A DNA stretch of 64,000 bases from Halococcus saccharolyticus DSM 5350 (GCF_000336915.1 NZ_AOMD01000025.1:222431-286430); one strand, 5' to 3'. Positions 44,898 through 53,538 are shown, counted from the stretch's first letter. A program made the numbers and translations. Notes: generated from the letters alone by a model not told the origin.

Positions 44898-45329
44898 ATG
44901 CAGGTAGGTCTCGTAAGCTGCACGAAAAGCAAGCGGTCAGAAGCTTCGCAACCGTCCGAACTCTACATGCCGTCTTCGTTGTTCAAGAAAGCGAAAGCCT
45001 ACAGCGAGGAGAATCACGACGGATGGTATATTCTCTCGGCGAAGCACCACCTCCTCAGTCCTGACGGTTCGGTAATCGAGCCCTACGACGAGACGCTGAG
45101 CGGAGCGCCCGTTGATAGAAAACGCGAATGGGCGAAGACTACTCATCAACAACTCAACCGCGAAAATTTGCTGGAGCAAGGCAATGAATTGGTGTTCCAC
45201 GCAGGTCGTGATTACTATGAGGAACTCCTCCCGCTATTAGAAGACTCAGGTGTGGACATTAGCATTCCGACGGAGGGCTTAGGTCTCGGGAAGACACTTG
45301 CCTGGTACAACGAACACCTCGATGAGTAG
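44898..45329 (+). CDS. DUF6884 domain protein
   Basis: A 143-residue protein. The DUF6884 opening is MQVGLVSCTKSKRSEASQPS, followed by YMPSSLFKKAKAYSEENHD and WYILSAKHHLLSPDG, then EPYDETLSGAPVDRKREWAK. It is a Rossmann-like fold of unknown activity found near mobile and defence genes. The start is the ATG at 44898 after a 102-base divergent promoter with hsdM. It may have a role in nucleotide or DNA modification; there is no direct evidence. Confidence 0.87.
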   Translation: MQVGLVSCTKSKRSEASQPSELYMPSSLFKKAKAYSEENHDGWYILSAKHHLLSPDGSVIEPYDETLSGAPVDRKREWAKTTHQQLNRENLLEQGNELVFHAGRDYYEELLPLLEDSGVDISIPTEGLGLGKTLAWYNEHLDE

Positions 45330-45340
45330 CACTGAGTAAG

Positions 45341-46270
45341 TCAGCACCGAGACTGGTCCGCTTCGGACTCCTCGGCGTCAATTTGGTCGTAGATTTCCCA
45401 CATGACCTCCGTTTCCACATCAATTGATGCGGCTACTGCATCCAACCACTCGTCTATCGTACCATACTCTTCTCGAAGTGGAACCTTGAGTTGTGGGCGG
45501 TCCGATGCCACATCTGCAGCTTCGAGTTGGTCTTCGAGATACTCACGTCCCCAATCGTTCCAGTGTGTGCCGATAAGCCAGAGGGGTTGGTCTACCTTCA
45601 CTGGGTCGAAGCCATGCTCCACGCAAAACTGACTCCAGAAGCTCCTGATTTCCGTATCGCTGTACTCCTGCCCCAAGATTACCTTTGTTACCTTCCGGAT
45701 TTGGACATCGACTGGGATGTTGATTTCTGTGATGTTTGATAGTGGGTGGACGTCCTCGTGCATCAGCCGCATCCAGAGCGGGCCGATTTTCTCGCCTCCC
45801 AGGTACGGGAAGCCGCTGTCGCTACGGACCGCTTTGAGGATTGAGGGAGCGTCAAAATCGTGTTTCTCGAATAGTTTCAGAGGGGTTGAACGATAGTGAC
45901 GATAGAACGTCTCAGCGTTCTGGTGCCAGATTTCCGCATCGCGCTTCCCGAAACGCATTCCCTGCTCTCGAAAGAGGTCAACTAATTCCTCCAGAGACCG
46001 CTCCTCGAAGAGTGTTGTCGGCTCGTATATCCAACGCTCATCATCCCAAAGTCGTCTGGTCTTCTGCCAAAGCGCCTCTGCGTCCCGCTGGTAGTCAATA
46101 CACGCAACGAACGTGAGATAGCGGGCGCGGTCGTCGGTATCTTCGATGCCGACCATAGCCCGTTTCTCCGGCAACATATCTCGCTCAAATGGATGAGACC
46201 AGCTGTCGTAGTCGTTCACAATTCGAGAAACAATGGGTTCCAGAGGACCGGTGTCTTCTGTGAGGGGCAT
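45341..46270 (-). CDS. Possible HhH-GPD-like protein of unknown function
   Basis: A 309-residue protein, mostly alpha-helical. Between residues about 165 and 205 it has FPYLGGEKIGPLWMRLM then ITEINIPVDVQIRKVTKVI. The order Gly-rich turn, helix, then Val-Asp followed by Arg and Val resembles the HhH-GPD glycosylase core, in which the Asp is catalytic. The similarity is short and I treat it as a hypothesis. The start MPLTEDTGPLEPIV at 46270 excludes a poor upstream stretch. It converges with DUF6884 and could form a small defence or repair unit with it. Confidence 0.7.
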   Translation of the reverse strand: MPLTEDTGPLEPIVSRIVNDYDSWSHPFERDMLPEKRAMVGIEDTDDRARYLTFVACIDYQRDAEALWQKTRRLWDDERWIYEPTTLFEERSLEELVDLFREQGMRFGKRDAEIWHQNAETFYRHYRSTPLKLFEKHDFDAPSILKAVRSDSGFPYLGGEKIGPLWMRLMHEDVHPLSNITEINIPVDVQIRKVTKVILGQEYSDTEIRSFWSQFCVEHGFDPVKVDQPLWLIGTHWNDWGREYLEDQLEAADVASDRPQLKVPLREEYGTIDEWLDAVAASIDVETEVMWEIYDQIDAEESEADQSRC

Positions 46271-46426
46271 GCTCACGAAGTCAGTGTGAGCGTGGAGTGT
46301 TAAGAGTTCACAACCTCTCGGAGGAAGTCGCAAATTCCACGCCTGACCCGCTTCGGCTGTGTGAACGCAGACAAAGCCTTTCCCCCCTTCAACGGCCGCC
46401 GTTACACCGAGCGCGACAGCTGTTGG

Positions 46427-46627
46427 TTACTCTCCTCGGTCGTCGTACTCGTCAAGGAAACGGCCGAACGGTCCGGTGACCTCGGGATCATGTACGGAGT
46501 CTGGGTCAAGAACTACCAGCAGCTCGGCAGCGGTATAGGCCTCTTGCCGGTCGGGGTCATGGTTCTGTCCAGCAGCCAACACTCTTCGATGGAGCGACTT
46601 GGGGACGTCGATGAAGGGGCGCGTCAT
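46427..46627 (-). CDS. Small hypothetical protein
   Basis: A 66-residue acidic protein starting MTRPFIDVPKSLHRRVLAAG, with AELLVVLDPDSVHDPEVTG in the second half. The opening resembles small antitoxin-like proteins (ID-x-P-x-SL-x-RR). Its ATG overlaps by four bases the stop of an upstream frame ending LLLLDTAFEYGDALLLTDRL, which has no clear start. It could be the remnant second gene of a broken pair. The function is unknown. Confidence 0.5.
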   Translation of the reverse strand: MTRPFIDVPKSLHRRVLAAGQNHDPDRQEAYTAAELLVVLDPDSVHDPEVTGPFGRFLDEYDDRGE

Positions 46628-46744
46628 GCAGGTTTGTCGGCATCGAGCACCAAACGGTCCGTCAGTAGGAGCGCATCACCGTACTCAAACGCCGTATCGA
46701 GAAGCAGCAAGACCAGACCGTCCCCCCTGTTCCCAGTGAAGTAG

Positions 46745-47250
46745 TGTCGGTGGCTGCGTCGTCGCGGGGCGTCACGTCCGAGTCGACATCGTTGAACGTG
46801 AGGTCGGCGATGGCGTCGTTCTCGTCGTCGCCCGTTTCGAGGGCCTTGTTCAGGTCGCCCCGATGTCGCTGCTCTGCGCGGCGATATGGCCCCAGCGAGA
46901 ACGTTCCGGAACCCAGAACTCCTCATGGAGGTCGCGGTCGCCTCGAATCTGTTCGAGGAGGTATTCATCCAGTTCCTCTTCGTCACCGGTGAGTTCCTCG
47001 GCGATTTCCCACGTCTCCTCTTCAACCCGGTCGTTGATTCGCTTCAGGAAGAGCAGCCCAAAGATGTAGTTCTTGTAGTCCGCTGCGTCAATACTTCCAC
47101 GCAGAACATCAGCCGCCTCCCAAGGGTGAGATTCCAGCGTGTCGAGGTCGAGAATTTTTCCCCTCCCTCAGTGTACTGGAGGAGGCTCTCATCTTTAGAA
47201 GCCATACTGCCATCATGTGCCATCCGTTGTTTATCTCTTTCTGGTGCCAT
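46745..47250 (-). pseudogene. Frameshifted and truncated second hsdM
   Basis: Reading the minus strand in three frames recovers the N-terminus of an HsdM: MASKDESLLQYTEGGE, then (after a slip in a G/A run near 47155) ILDLDTLESHPWEAADVLRG and YKNYIFGLLFLKRINDRVEE, then RWGHIAAQSSDIG. A missing G near 46858 creates TGA, and LNKALETGDDENDAIADLTF follows in the next frame. The catalytic domain is absent. It begins seven bases after the CARF regulator gene, so it was once in that operon. Confidence 0.8.
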
Positions 47251-47256
47251 TGGAAA

Positions 47257-47913
47257 TCACTCCTCTCCTGTCCACTGGAGATACAGTTTCCCCACGTCGG
47301 TAAGGTAGACGTGCTTGGTTCGTCCGGACGGTCGACGCTCGACGAGTCCGCGGTCCTCCAGCTGGTCCACGTGGTAACTGACCTTCTGTGCCGACTCCCC
47401 GAGCGCCTCCCCAATCTCCCGCATTATCACGCCTGTTCTCCCCTCGTCGGTCCAGTCACCGAGCGTGACCAGGAGGTCGCGCTGGAGCCCCTCGACCTCG
47501 AACGTGAGTGGCTGGGTAGGTGCCGGGAGTTCCATGATGAGCTCGTCGATGTTCTCGGTTCCATCTTGTGGTTCGAGCACGTAGTAAGGCGTCGCGCCGA
47601 TGAAGAACGCCGACGATGTCGCTCCGCCCGCGACAAGGTTCGTCCCGCCCGTGATGTTGATGAAGAGGTCGTCACCCGGATGCTGTTTGGCAATGCTGAC
47701 GATGGTGTCCACGACATCTCGAAGGTCAAACGCGTCAATTAGACGGCTTTCCAAATCATATCCAAACTCTTCTAGGTCTGCCTCCAGTTCTATCCCCTCG
47801 GACTCGAACGCGTCGCTGGTGAGGAGATAAACCTTATCCGCACCTGAGTACGCGCGGAGTCCTCGCTTCACGTGCGAGGTGGCCCGACCGTGGGGGATGA
47901 TGTGTATGTTCAT
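47257..47913 (-). CDS. CARF-type winged-helix regulator (HFX_2341/DUF6293)
   Basis: A 218-residue two-domain regulator. Residues 1-130 form a Rossmann-like CARF sensor: MNIHIIPHGRATSHVKRGLR, DKVYLLTSDAF and the ligand-binding LFINITGGTNLVAGGATSS near 78-97, matching the NxTGGTx motif of CARF proteins. Residues 140-210 are a winged helix (LGESAQKVSYHVDQLEDRGL). CARF domains bind cyclic oligonucleotides or nucleotides. The start overlaps the 268-residue protein's stop by four bases. It may switch the operon when a signal nucleotide appears; inference. Confidence 0.88.
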   Translation of the reverse strand: MNIHIIPHGRATSHVKRGLRAYSGADKVYLLTSDAFESEGIELEADLEEFGYDLESRLIDAFDLRDVVDTIVSIAKQHPGDDLFINITGGTNLVAGGATSSAFFIGATPYYVLEPQDGTENIDELIMELPAPTQPLTFEVEGLQRDLLVTLGDWTDEGRTGVIMREIGEALGESAQKVSYHVDQLEDRGLVERRPSGRTKHVYLTDVGKLYLQWTGEE

Positions 47914-48716
47914 GGGTCGTATTTCCTGAGTGAGTTAGCTGTTCGAGCATCGTGGTGGGGAGCGCTCTCTTCGTCCTCCAGCTCAACGACATCTCCTTCT
48001 TTAGGGAAGTATTCCGCCGAGTCAAGATCGAAGTGAGTGTCGTCCCCTTCCTGTCCTTCCGGGTAGGCCGTGACGAACCCTCGGGTATCGGATAGATTGT
48101 GAATGAATCCGTGCTTCGGAGTATTGCCGTCAAGAGCACTTTCGCGGCCAATTAGCTCTACATCTGACTTCGACAGTATCTCTTGCCAGAGTCGGAGAAT
48201 TTCCTCCATCGCTGTCCACGACAGAGTGAGGAAGCCCAGCAGGGACGCTTCGGGCTTGTCGGTCGCTGTCGGTATACCGTCCGGGTGTACGATGACGACA
48301 TCTCGATACTTCTTGAACTGGGTGAGAACGAACTCGAACGGGATGTCGGGCTGCTTCTCAAGCACGACTGCAGCGTAGAGCTTGAACCAGCGGGTCACCG
48401 TTTCGAGACTATCATCTCTCTGCCCGTTGCGTTCAAGTTTGGCATGGAAGCCCTGACATTCGATTATCCCCGAAATCAGCGTCTTCAGTGCTGTGTTGAG
48501 GCCTTCAGCCTCGAACCGGTCTGAAAGGACCTCGAGCGTCTTGTCCTTCGTCCTCCCGTACTGGAAGTCAATCCTCGTGTAGATGTTCTCCTCGTCCGTC
48601 GGGTCCAACCTCTCCTCCATGATGTCCCCCATGATTGCGTCGCACTGGTCCAGCTGCTCTTCCAGTACGGTTCCCTCAAGCAGGTCTGCTGTCTCTGAGG
48701 GCTCGCCCCCACTCAT
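47910..48716 (-). CDS. Unknown protein in the CARF/methylase operon
   Basis: A 268-residue soluble protein. It is mostly alpha-helical up to about residue 200 (EEQLDQCDAIMGDIMEERLD, TRWFKLYAAVVLEKQPDIPF) and ends in an acidic, less ordered tail (DDTHFDLDSAEYFPKEGDV). I find no recognised motif. It sits between the nuclease/methylase fusion gene (3-base gap) and the CARF regulator (4-base overlap), so it is a fixed partner, perhaps an effector or a restriction-like subunit. Confidence 0.78.
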   Translation of the reverse strand: MSGGEPSETADLLEGTVLEEQLDQCDAIMGDIMEERLDPTDEENIYTRIDFQYGRTKDKTLEVLSDRFEAEGLNTALKTLISGIIECQGFHAKLERNGQRDDSLETVTRWFKLYAAVVLEKQPDIPFEFVLTQFKKYRDVVIVHPDGIPTATDKPEASLLGFLTLSWTAMEEILRLWQEILSKSDVELIGRESALDGNTPKHGFIHNLSDTRGFVTAYPEGQEGDDTHFDLDSAEYFPKEGDVVELEDEESAPHHDARTANSLRKYDP

Positions 48717-48719
48717 CGC

Positions 48720-50816
48720 TTAGAACACCCCCTCGAAATCAACGGCAGTGTAATCTCTCTGCTCGTCGTTGTACTCCTCGCGTGCTTTCTGAACTTTCTC
48801 CGCAAGGTCCATGAGTTCGCTATCGGAGTACAACGGAACGATAACGTCGCCAATTCGGCGGAGAGGGACGTACTGAATGGTGGACCCACGGGCCATGGAC
48901 TGAACCTGCTTCTGCCCCGTCTGGGAAGCGAGGTACGCAGCGTAAACCGCCGCCTCAACCTCTGAATGGAACCTGATGATGGCCCAGTTCGATGAGGGGA
49001 CGACTGTTTCTCCGGGGTGGTAGACTTTCCCCGGCGTCCCTTTTAACCCGATGAGAACATCGGTTGGATTAGCGACGAGAGAGTCGCCATCAACGTGAGT
49101 CGTCCATTCGTACAGGTTAGCACCCAATTTGAGATAGGAGATATCCGAATTCGGGTTTTCGTACGGTTCGAGTTCGTCGCCCGAACGACGCGCTCCCCCT
49201 TCGATTTGGATTGCGAAGTCTTCCAAGGGAGCGACTTGGTCGAACCGATCGTGAAGTGCCTGCTGAGCCTCTTCCATTCCCAGCAGTTCGCTCGGCAGGA
49301 GAGATTCTGAAGCTCCCTTCACCGGAATCGTTTCACCTTCGTCGTTCTTGACTTGCGCCACTGCTCGACTCAGTTCGTCCTTACTACCCTCATCACAGAC
49401 GATGCCCGTGAACTCGTTTGTCGGCCCCCCGTGATTGTCAACCACTACAACAGACAGGCTGAATCTGGAGTCAAGATACGGGAAGAGCTTGGCATCACTA
49501 AGCTCGATAATCCCACGAAGGTTGTAATCTTGGACAATCTTTTCTCGAAGCCATGCGCTACGGACAGCCACCAGACCGGTGGTGGGAACTATTGCTACTA
49601 ACCGACCGCCATCGGCTAACTGGTCTAAGGCCAAAGAGAGGAAGGCTTCGTGTAGTTTCACCCCTCTTCCTTCATCGAGATAGTCGAGGACCTCATCCGA
49701 GGGGTGTCCTCCGAAAGGAGGGTCGAGTACGATACAGTCGAATTCTGCTGCAATTTGCGGCTGGCTGGTGACCTCCTCGTCGTGCGCGAACGTGCTTAGC
49801 GTGGTAGAGTTACCTGAGGCTTGGATATCCTCCCGACAGGCCATCTCCAAGAAGTCGGCCGTCACATAGGTGCCGGACTTCTCCAGTAGATCGTTGAAGA
49901 AGAGAGCAGCGTTGTTTACACCTGGATTCAGCTCTACACCGACGACCTCGTCCGTGTACTCGTTGGCCGCTCTCAGCGTGTAACCCCAGCCAGAGGCAGG
50001 GTCAAGGACAGAGTCACTGTCAGTGATATCGAGCAGTTCTACCAGACGCTCGGCGACCTTGGGTGGGGTGGTGAACTTCTCACCCTCACGGTCGAAGAAG
50101 TCTCCCATGAACGTCTCATCGACGATTTGCCGTCGGATGTCGAGTGTAGTGGATGCGAGGTCGTAGTTCGAGAAGACCGAGAATACGGTCCTGAGTACGG
50201 GCGAATCGATTGGTGTTTTGCCCGGCGTGTAAGAATCGTGCCGTTGTTGGATAGACGCGTCAAGGCTCTCAATGACCTTCTCAAACGAGTCCTCGATATC
50301 AACGTCTACCGCCCCTCTATCGGCCTCATACTTCCGGTAAAGCTGTTGAACAAATGCTTCTGACACCTGCTGGTGCTGTTTGGAGCGGAGTTGGTCGCGT
50401 ATCCGAGCGATAAGGAACTTGAACAACTCGTGCGATCCGATGGGCTGCGGACCCATGTTCGGTTCGTCGCCGATGTCTGGATACTTGGAAACGGGAACTT
50501 CGATTAGCTCGTCGTCCTGGTCTACCTGGAAGATGTAAAGGAGATCCTCAGAGACAATCGCGCCGAACGGTGCACCGGTTTTCTCGATATACCTTCGAAC
50601 TTGCTCGATGTCCTCGGTTCTTCGGTGAGGGGTGCTGAGACTGCTATACTCAAGAGCGAGGAATGGGGATGTCCTCTCCTTGTCCTTGAACACGAGAATG
50701 TCGGGTCTGATAGATACTCCACCCTCACCCAGAGCTGGCTCTCGGGTAACACGCGACACCCCGTACTTATCCTCAAGCGCCCGCTGAACCTCTTCGAGTG
50801 CCCCGTGTTCGGTCAT
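48720..50816 (-). CDS. Nuclease-like/N6-adenine methylase/target-recognition fusion
   Basis: A 698-residue protein in three parts. Residues 1-120 resemble an HSDR_N/PD-(D/E)xK fold (RPDILVFK near 38, then LALEYSS near 56, where the usual ExK Lys is Ser). Residues 230-470 are the methylase, with TTPPKVAERLVELLDI, motif I VLDPASGWGYT and motif IV LDPPFGG near 365. Residues 520-690 look like an HsdS target-recognition domain (ISYLKLGANLYEWTTHVDGD). This is the arrangement of single-chain modification or type IIG-like enzymes. It is the first gene of a three-gene operon. Confidence 0.88.
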   Translation of the reverse strand: MTEHGALEEVQRALEDKYGVSRVTREPALGEGGVSIRPDILVFKDKERTSPFLALEYSSLSTPHRRTEDIEQVRRYIEKTGAPFGAIVSEDLLYIFQVDQDDELIEVPVSKYPDIGDEPNMGPQPIGSHELFKFLIARIRDQLRSKQHQQVSEAFVQQLYRKYEADRGAVDVDIEDSFEKVIESLDASIQQRHDSYTPGKTPIDSPVLRTVFSVFSNYDLASTTLDIRRQIVDETFMGDFFDREGEKFTTPPKVAERLVELLDITDSDSVLDPASGWGYTLRAANEYTDEVVGVELNPGVNNAALFFNDLLEKSGTYVTADFLEMACREDIQASGNSTTLSTFAHDEEVTSQPQIAAEFDCIVLDPPFGGHPSDEVLDYLDEGRGVKLHEAFLSLALDQLADGGRLVAIVPTTGLVAVRSAWLREKIVQDYNLRGIIELSDAKLFPYLDSRFSLSVVVVDNHGGPTNEFTGIVCDEGSKDELSRAVAQVKNDEGETIPVKGASESLLPSELLGMEEAQQALHDRFDQVAPLEDFAIQIEGGARRSGDELEPYENPNSDISYLKLGANLYEWTTHVDGDSLVANPTDVLIGLKGTPGKVYHPGETVVPSSNWAIIRFHSEVEAAVYAAYLASQTGQKQVQSMARGSTIQYVPLRRIGDVIVPLYSDSELMDLAEKVQKAREEYNDEQRDYTAVDFEGVF

Positions 50817-50881
50817 ATGGAGGAGAAGGCTGATACACTATTTAGATTTTTGGTCGGAATATCAAATTCAAATTTGTACCA

Positions 50882-51630
50882 TTATCCGTGGTCCTCATTG
50901 ACGTCTGCCTTGCGAACGTACTTGCTCTCCTCAATGTCGTACACCGCCGACTCGGAGAGCGGGAGACCACCTCAAGCGCCTTGTCGACCTTCTCGCGGTC
51001 GACACCGAGCACCTGCTTGCGGTCGATGCCGGCCGATTCGGGTGCGTTGAGTACGGTTCTCGTCGTCCTTGAGCGAACGCTGGCGGCGCGTGGTGCGCTG
51101 CACAGAGCCGTTGCTCGTAGACCGGGCGGGCATCTTGTGCCCGGTCGAGAAGTACATCGGTCACGTCCTTGCGCAGGTCGTTTGCGTTGCGCTGGACATC
51201 CGACAGCAACGTCTAGAGGTTGACGAGGACCGGGGTGGGCGGCGGCAAGGTGGTTGGCGACACACACCCAGCAGAGACCGTGGCCGGGGCAGTCGTCGGC
51301 CAGGCTGCTACGATGTGGGTCCCGACGCCACGCGAGGTTTCGCCAGTCGTTATCGATGGTGGTCGTCTCGGTCCCACAGCCGCGGCACGCGGTGCGCTGA
51401 TACGTCTCCTTGCGCCCGCACTCGTCACACTCGGCGATGAACACGCCATCCGCCACCCGGTCGAGGTTCGGTCTGGGGTCGCCGTCGCGGTTGAGGTCTT
51501 GTACATCGCCGTCCTCGTACACGCGGTCACCGACGGTGATAGGTTGGCCGAGATCGTTGCTCAGGCGTTTCAGCCGGACCTCGGCGTCCTCGGAGGGACT
51601 TATTCGCCGTCGCTCTCCTGAACCATCCAC
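50882..51630 (-). pseudogene. Frameshifted zinc-ribbon protein gene
   Basis: One minus-strand frame from 51630 gives a likely good start, FIAECDECGRKETYQRTACR and CPGHGLCWVCVANHLAA (zinc-like Cys clusters), but downstream it turns Arg-rich. Better coding blocks then appear in other frames: LLSDVQRNANDLRKDVTDVL, later APESAGIDRKQVLGVDREK and finally SAVYDIEESKYVRKADVNED ending at TAA (50882). At least three frame changes are needed to join them, so I treat it as decayed. It overlaps the winged-helix gene by 31 bases. Confidence 0.55.
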
Positions 51631-51866
51631 AGACGCGCGTTCGCCACCTTCCGACTCTCCACTTCGCCCTCATCCTCAAGCCCCCGGAGCTTCTGGTACG
51701 CGGTCTCGTAGGAGCTTCCAAGCGCGTCGGTCACATCGCGCGTGCTCGCCATACCGCCCACCTCGCGGACGGCCGCGAGCACGTCCTCTGCCGGGTAGCT
51801 TTCGGTATATCGACCACTCTCGTCGTCGCGATCTCTCGGCATTGAATGGTCGTTTGTCACCATCAT
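51600..51866 (-). CDS. Small winged-helix regulator
   Basis: An 88-residue DNA-binding protein. The helix-turn-helix is VGGMASTRDVTDALGSSYET, then AYQKLRGLEDEGEVESRKVA, forming the recognition helix and wing. A TATA box (GGGATATA on the minus strand, near 51891-51898) is about 27 bases upstream of the ATG at 51866, so the message is probably leaderless; the next Met is also possible. It is at the boundary to the viral-like part and may control that region. Confidence 0.78.
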   Translation of the reverse strand: MMVTNDHSMPRDRDDESGRYTESYPAEDVLAAVREVGGMASTRDVTDALGSSYETAYQKLRGLEDEGEVESRKVANARLWMVQESDGE

Positions 51867-52045
51867 AGTCAAGAGTAATGGTCCTGAACGTATATCCCTT
51901 TGCAGGTACTCCAAAAGGTAGAGTTTAAGCCTATACAGGTACTATGTAATGGTGAGGCAGAACCGGCCCTTTGGGCGCTTTCGACGGAGAATTGCCCCGG
52001 TGGTTGGACACCGAGGCTGGCTGTCTCGTGGAGACCAAGACAGCA

Positions 52046-52525
52046 ATGGCAATTTCAGTCAGCGGACAAGAAAAGGGCATCGACACCGGCCACGCTGAGC
52101 AGGAGCCGGCACTAACCGAGGCACGCTACCGGCGCGCGACGACCGAAGAGATGGACGCCGAGCCGGTCGCCCCCGCAATCTACGATGTCCATTCAGCGAG
52201 TGGGGAGACCTACCGCATCGAGTTGGAGTCCGGCTACTGCGGGTGCGCCGACACCACGTTCCGCGGCCTCGGCTGCAAGCACAGTCAGCGGGCAGCGCTC
52301 GCGGCCCTGTTCGACGATGTCCAGCGCAACACGCGCTTCGTCGCCCGTGTCGCGGCGTTCGCCGCCGAGCACGGCTGCGAGCACGACGTTCGCGGGTGCG
52401 CCGGCCCCACGCTCGTCGGCAAGCGGGGCTATCCATGTACGGGCTGCGTGGCTGCAACAGGCGGCGACGACTGGACCGTCTGGACGGCGCTCGTCGGGGA
52501 CACCGGAGCGGGAGCGGGCCGATGA
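52046..52525 (+). CDS. SWIM zinc-finger protein
   Basis: A 159-residue protein with a SWIM finger: SGYCGCADTTFRGLGCKHSQ, giving the CxC...CxH pattern near residues 62-80. A Cys/His-rich C-terminal half follows (HGCEHDVRGC, YPCTGC) and may bind a second zinc. I use the ATG at 52046, with GGAG 12 bases upstream; an in-frame TTG at 51971 would add 25 residues. SWIM proteins of this type are typical of haloviruses and plasmids. It heads a chain of overlapping tiny genes. Confidence 0.8.
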   Translation: MAISVSGQEKGIDTGHAEQEPALTEARYRRATTEEMDAEPVAPAIYDVHSASGETYRIELESGYCGCADTTFRGLGCKHSQRAALAALFDDVQRNTRFVARVAAFAAEHGCEHDVRGCAGPTLVGKRGYPCTGCVAATGGDDWTVWTALVGDTGAGAGR

Positions 52526-52854
52526 GTACCGGCGAACGGTGGACCATCACCTACAGGGTGGACGTCGGCGGCACGCCCTACGCGGGGAGCGTCACGGTCT
52601 CGAACATGGGCATGAGCGACGACGCCGCGCGGCAGTACGCAGCGAATCACCTGCTCGACACGACCCTTTTGGTCGACGCGACGGCGGCCGGCTTTGACGC
52701 CGGTGACATCGAGGTCCAGTACCGGCGGGTTGCGGGAGGACGCGAGCAGGCCGTCGCTTGCGACGAGTGCGGCGGGCCGGTCGAGCACGCGGACCATGCG
52801 CTAGCCCGCTGCGAGGCGTGTTTCGGGCACGCGCAGTTGGAGGGTCGCCGATGA
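52522..52854 (+). CDS. Small viral-like protein with zinc ribbon
   Basis: A 110-residue protein. A beta-rich first part (WTITYRVDVGGTPYAGSVTV) is followed by helices, and the end carries CDECGGPVEHADHALARCEA, a C4-type zinc site. ATGA overlap joins it to the SWIM gene upstream and the next zinc-ribbon gene downstream. I recognise no named family. Confidence 0.7.
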   Translation: MSTGERWTITYRVDVGGTPYAGSVTVSNMGMSDDAARQYAANHLLDTTLLVDATAAGFDAGDIEVQYRRVAGGREQAVACDECGGPVEHADHALARCEACFGHAQLEGRR

Positions 52855-53039
52855 CGCTCCGCTGCGCGCGATGTGGGTCCTACGCGCTCGCGTTCACCGC
52901 ACAGTCGTACACCGAGACCACGCTGTTCGAGGGCTACGAGTGCGAGCACTGCGGCGCGACCGGCTCGCTCACCGCGAACGACAACACGGGCATCTCGTAC
53001 ACCGAGGGCGCCATCGAGAGCGACGGTGAGGTATGGTGA
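52851..53039 (+). CDS. Small zinc-ribbon protein
   Basis: A 62-residue protein. It opens MTLRCARCGSYALAF and has CEHCGATGSL near 31-40, giving two CxxC pairs that should hold one zinc. The start overlaps the previous stop (ATGA), and its end overlaps the next gene by seven bases. Very short, but the Cys spacing and gene chain support it. Confidence 0.7.
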   Translation: MTLRCARCGSYALAFTAQSYTETTLFEGYECEHCGATGSLTANDNTGISYTEGAIESDGEVW

Positions 53040-53344
53040 GCGTGCTCACCCTCGATGTCGACGCCCTGCCGACCGACGGCCGCGTGGTCGTCGCCGACAC
53101 CGCCGACGGCGGCGTGCTCGTGTTCGTCGAGCGCGGTGTTACCGAGACCGTCGAGTGGGGCGAGCACTACCTGTTCGACGGCTGCGTCGTCGTCACGGAG
53201 GACGCGCCCGACGAGGCCCGTTCCGAGTGGGCCGACGAGTACCTCGACGTGCTCGACGCCGAGACCGGCGAGTACGTCACCGAGGGCGAACCCGAGGACC
53301 TCGCCGACGACGGCGAGCTGGTCGCTCTGGAGGCGGTGTGCTGA
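53033..53344 (+). CDS. Small acidic viral-like protein
   Basis: A 103-residue very acidic protein with a likely beta-barrel start (LTLDVDALPTDGRVVVADTA, then GGVLVFVERGVTETVEWGEH). No motif is recognised. It overlaps its neighbours at both ends, as in the rest of this gene chain. The ATG at 53033 or the GTG two codons later could start it. Confidence 0.65.
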   Translation: MVSVLTLDVDALPTDGRVVVADTADGGVLVFVERGVTETVEWGEHYLFDGCVVVTEDAPDEARSEWADEYLDVLDAETGEYVTEGEPEDLADDGELVALEAVC

Positions 53345-53538
53345 TGTCGAGCGACGACCTTCGGCTGTCGGTCGGCATGACGCTCGTCGCCACCACGAGC
53401 GGGTGGGGCTACCGCGTCCAGGCCGTCAACGAGGAGCGCGTGGTCGCCCGTGGCCCGCACGGTTCACAGGGCGTCGACCGTGCCGAACTGGAGGAGCACA
53501 TCCGGCACGGGCTGGTCGAGGTGGAGGCGTGGCCGTGA
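53344..53538 (+). CDS. Small SH3-like protein of the chain
   Basis: A 64-residue protein, MSSDDLRLSVGMTLVATTSG then GYRVQAVNEERVVARGPHG, which looks like a small beta-barrel. The ATGA overlap with the previous gene fixes the start. No known family is recognised. Confidence 0.65.
   Translation: MSSDDLRLSVGMTLVATTSGWGYRVQAVNEERVVARGPHGSQGVDRAELEEHIRHGLVEVEAWP

Noticed and set aside
46361-46744. Plus-strand 127-codon frame
   Set aside because: Antisense to the 66-residue gene and the tail of the decayed hsdM region; no motif.
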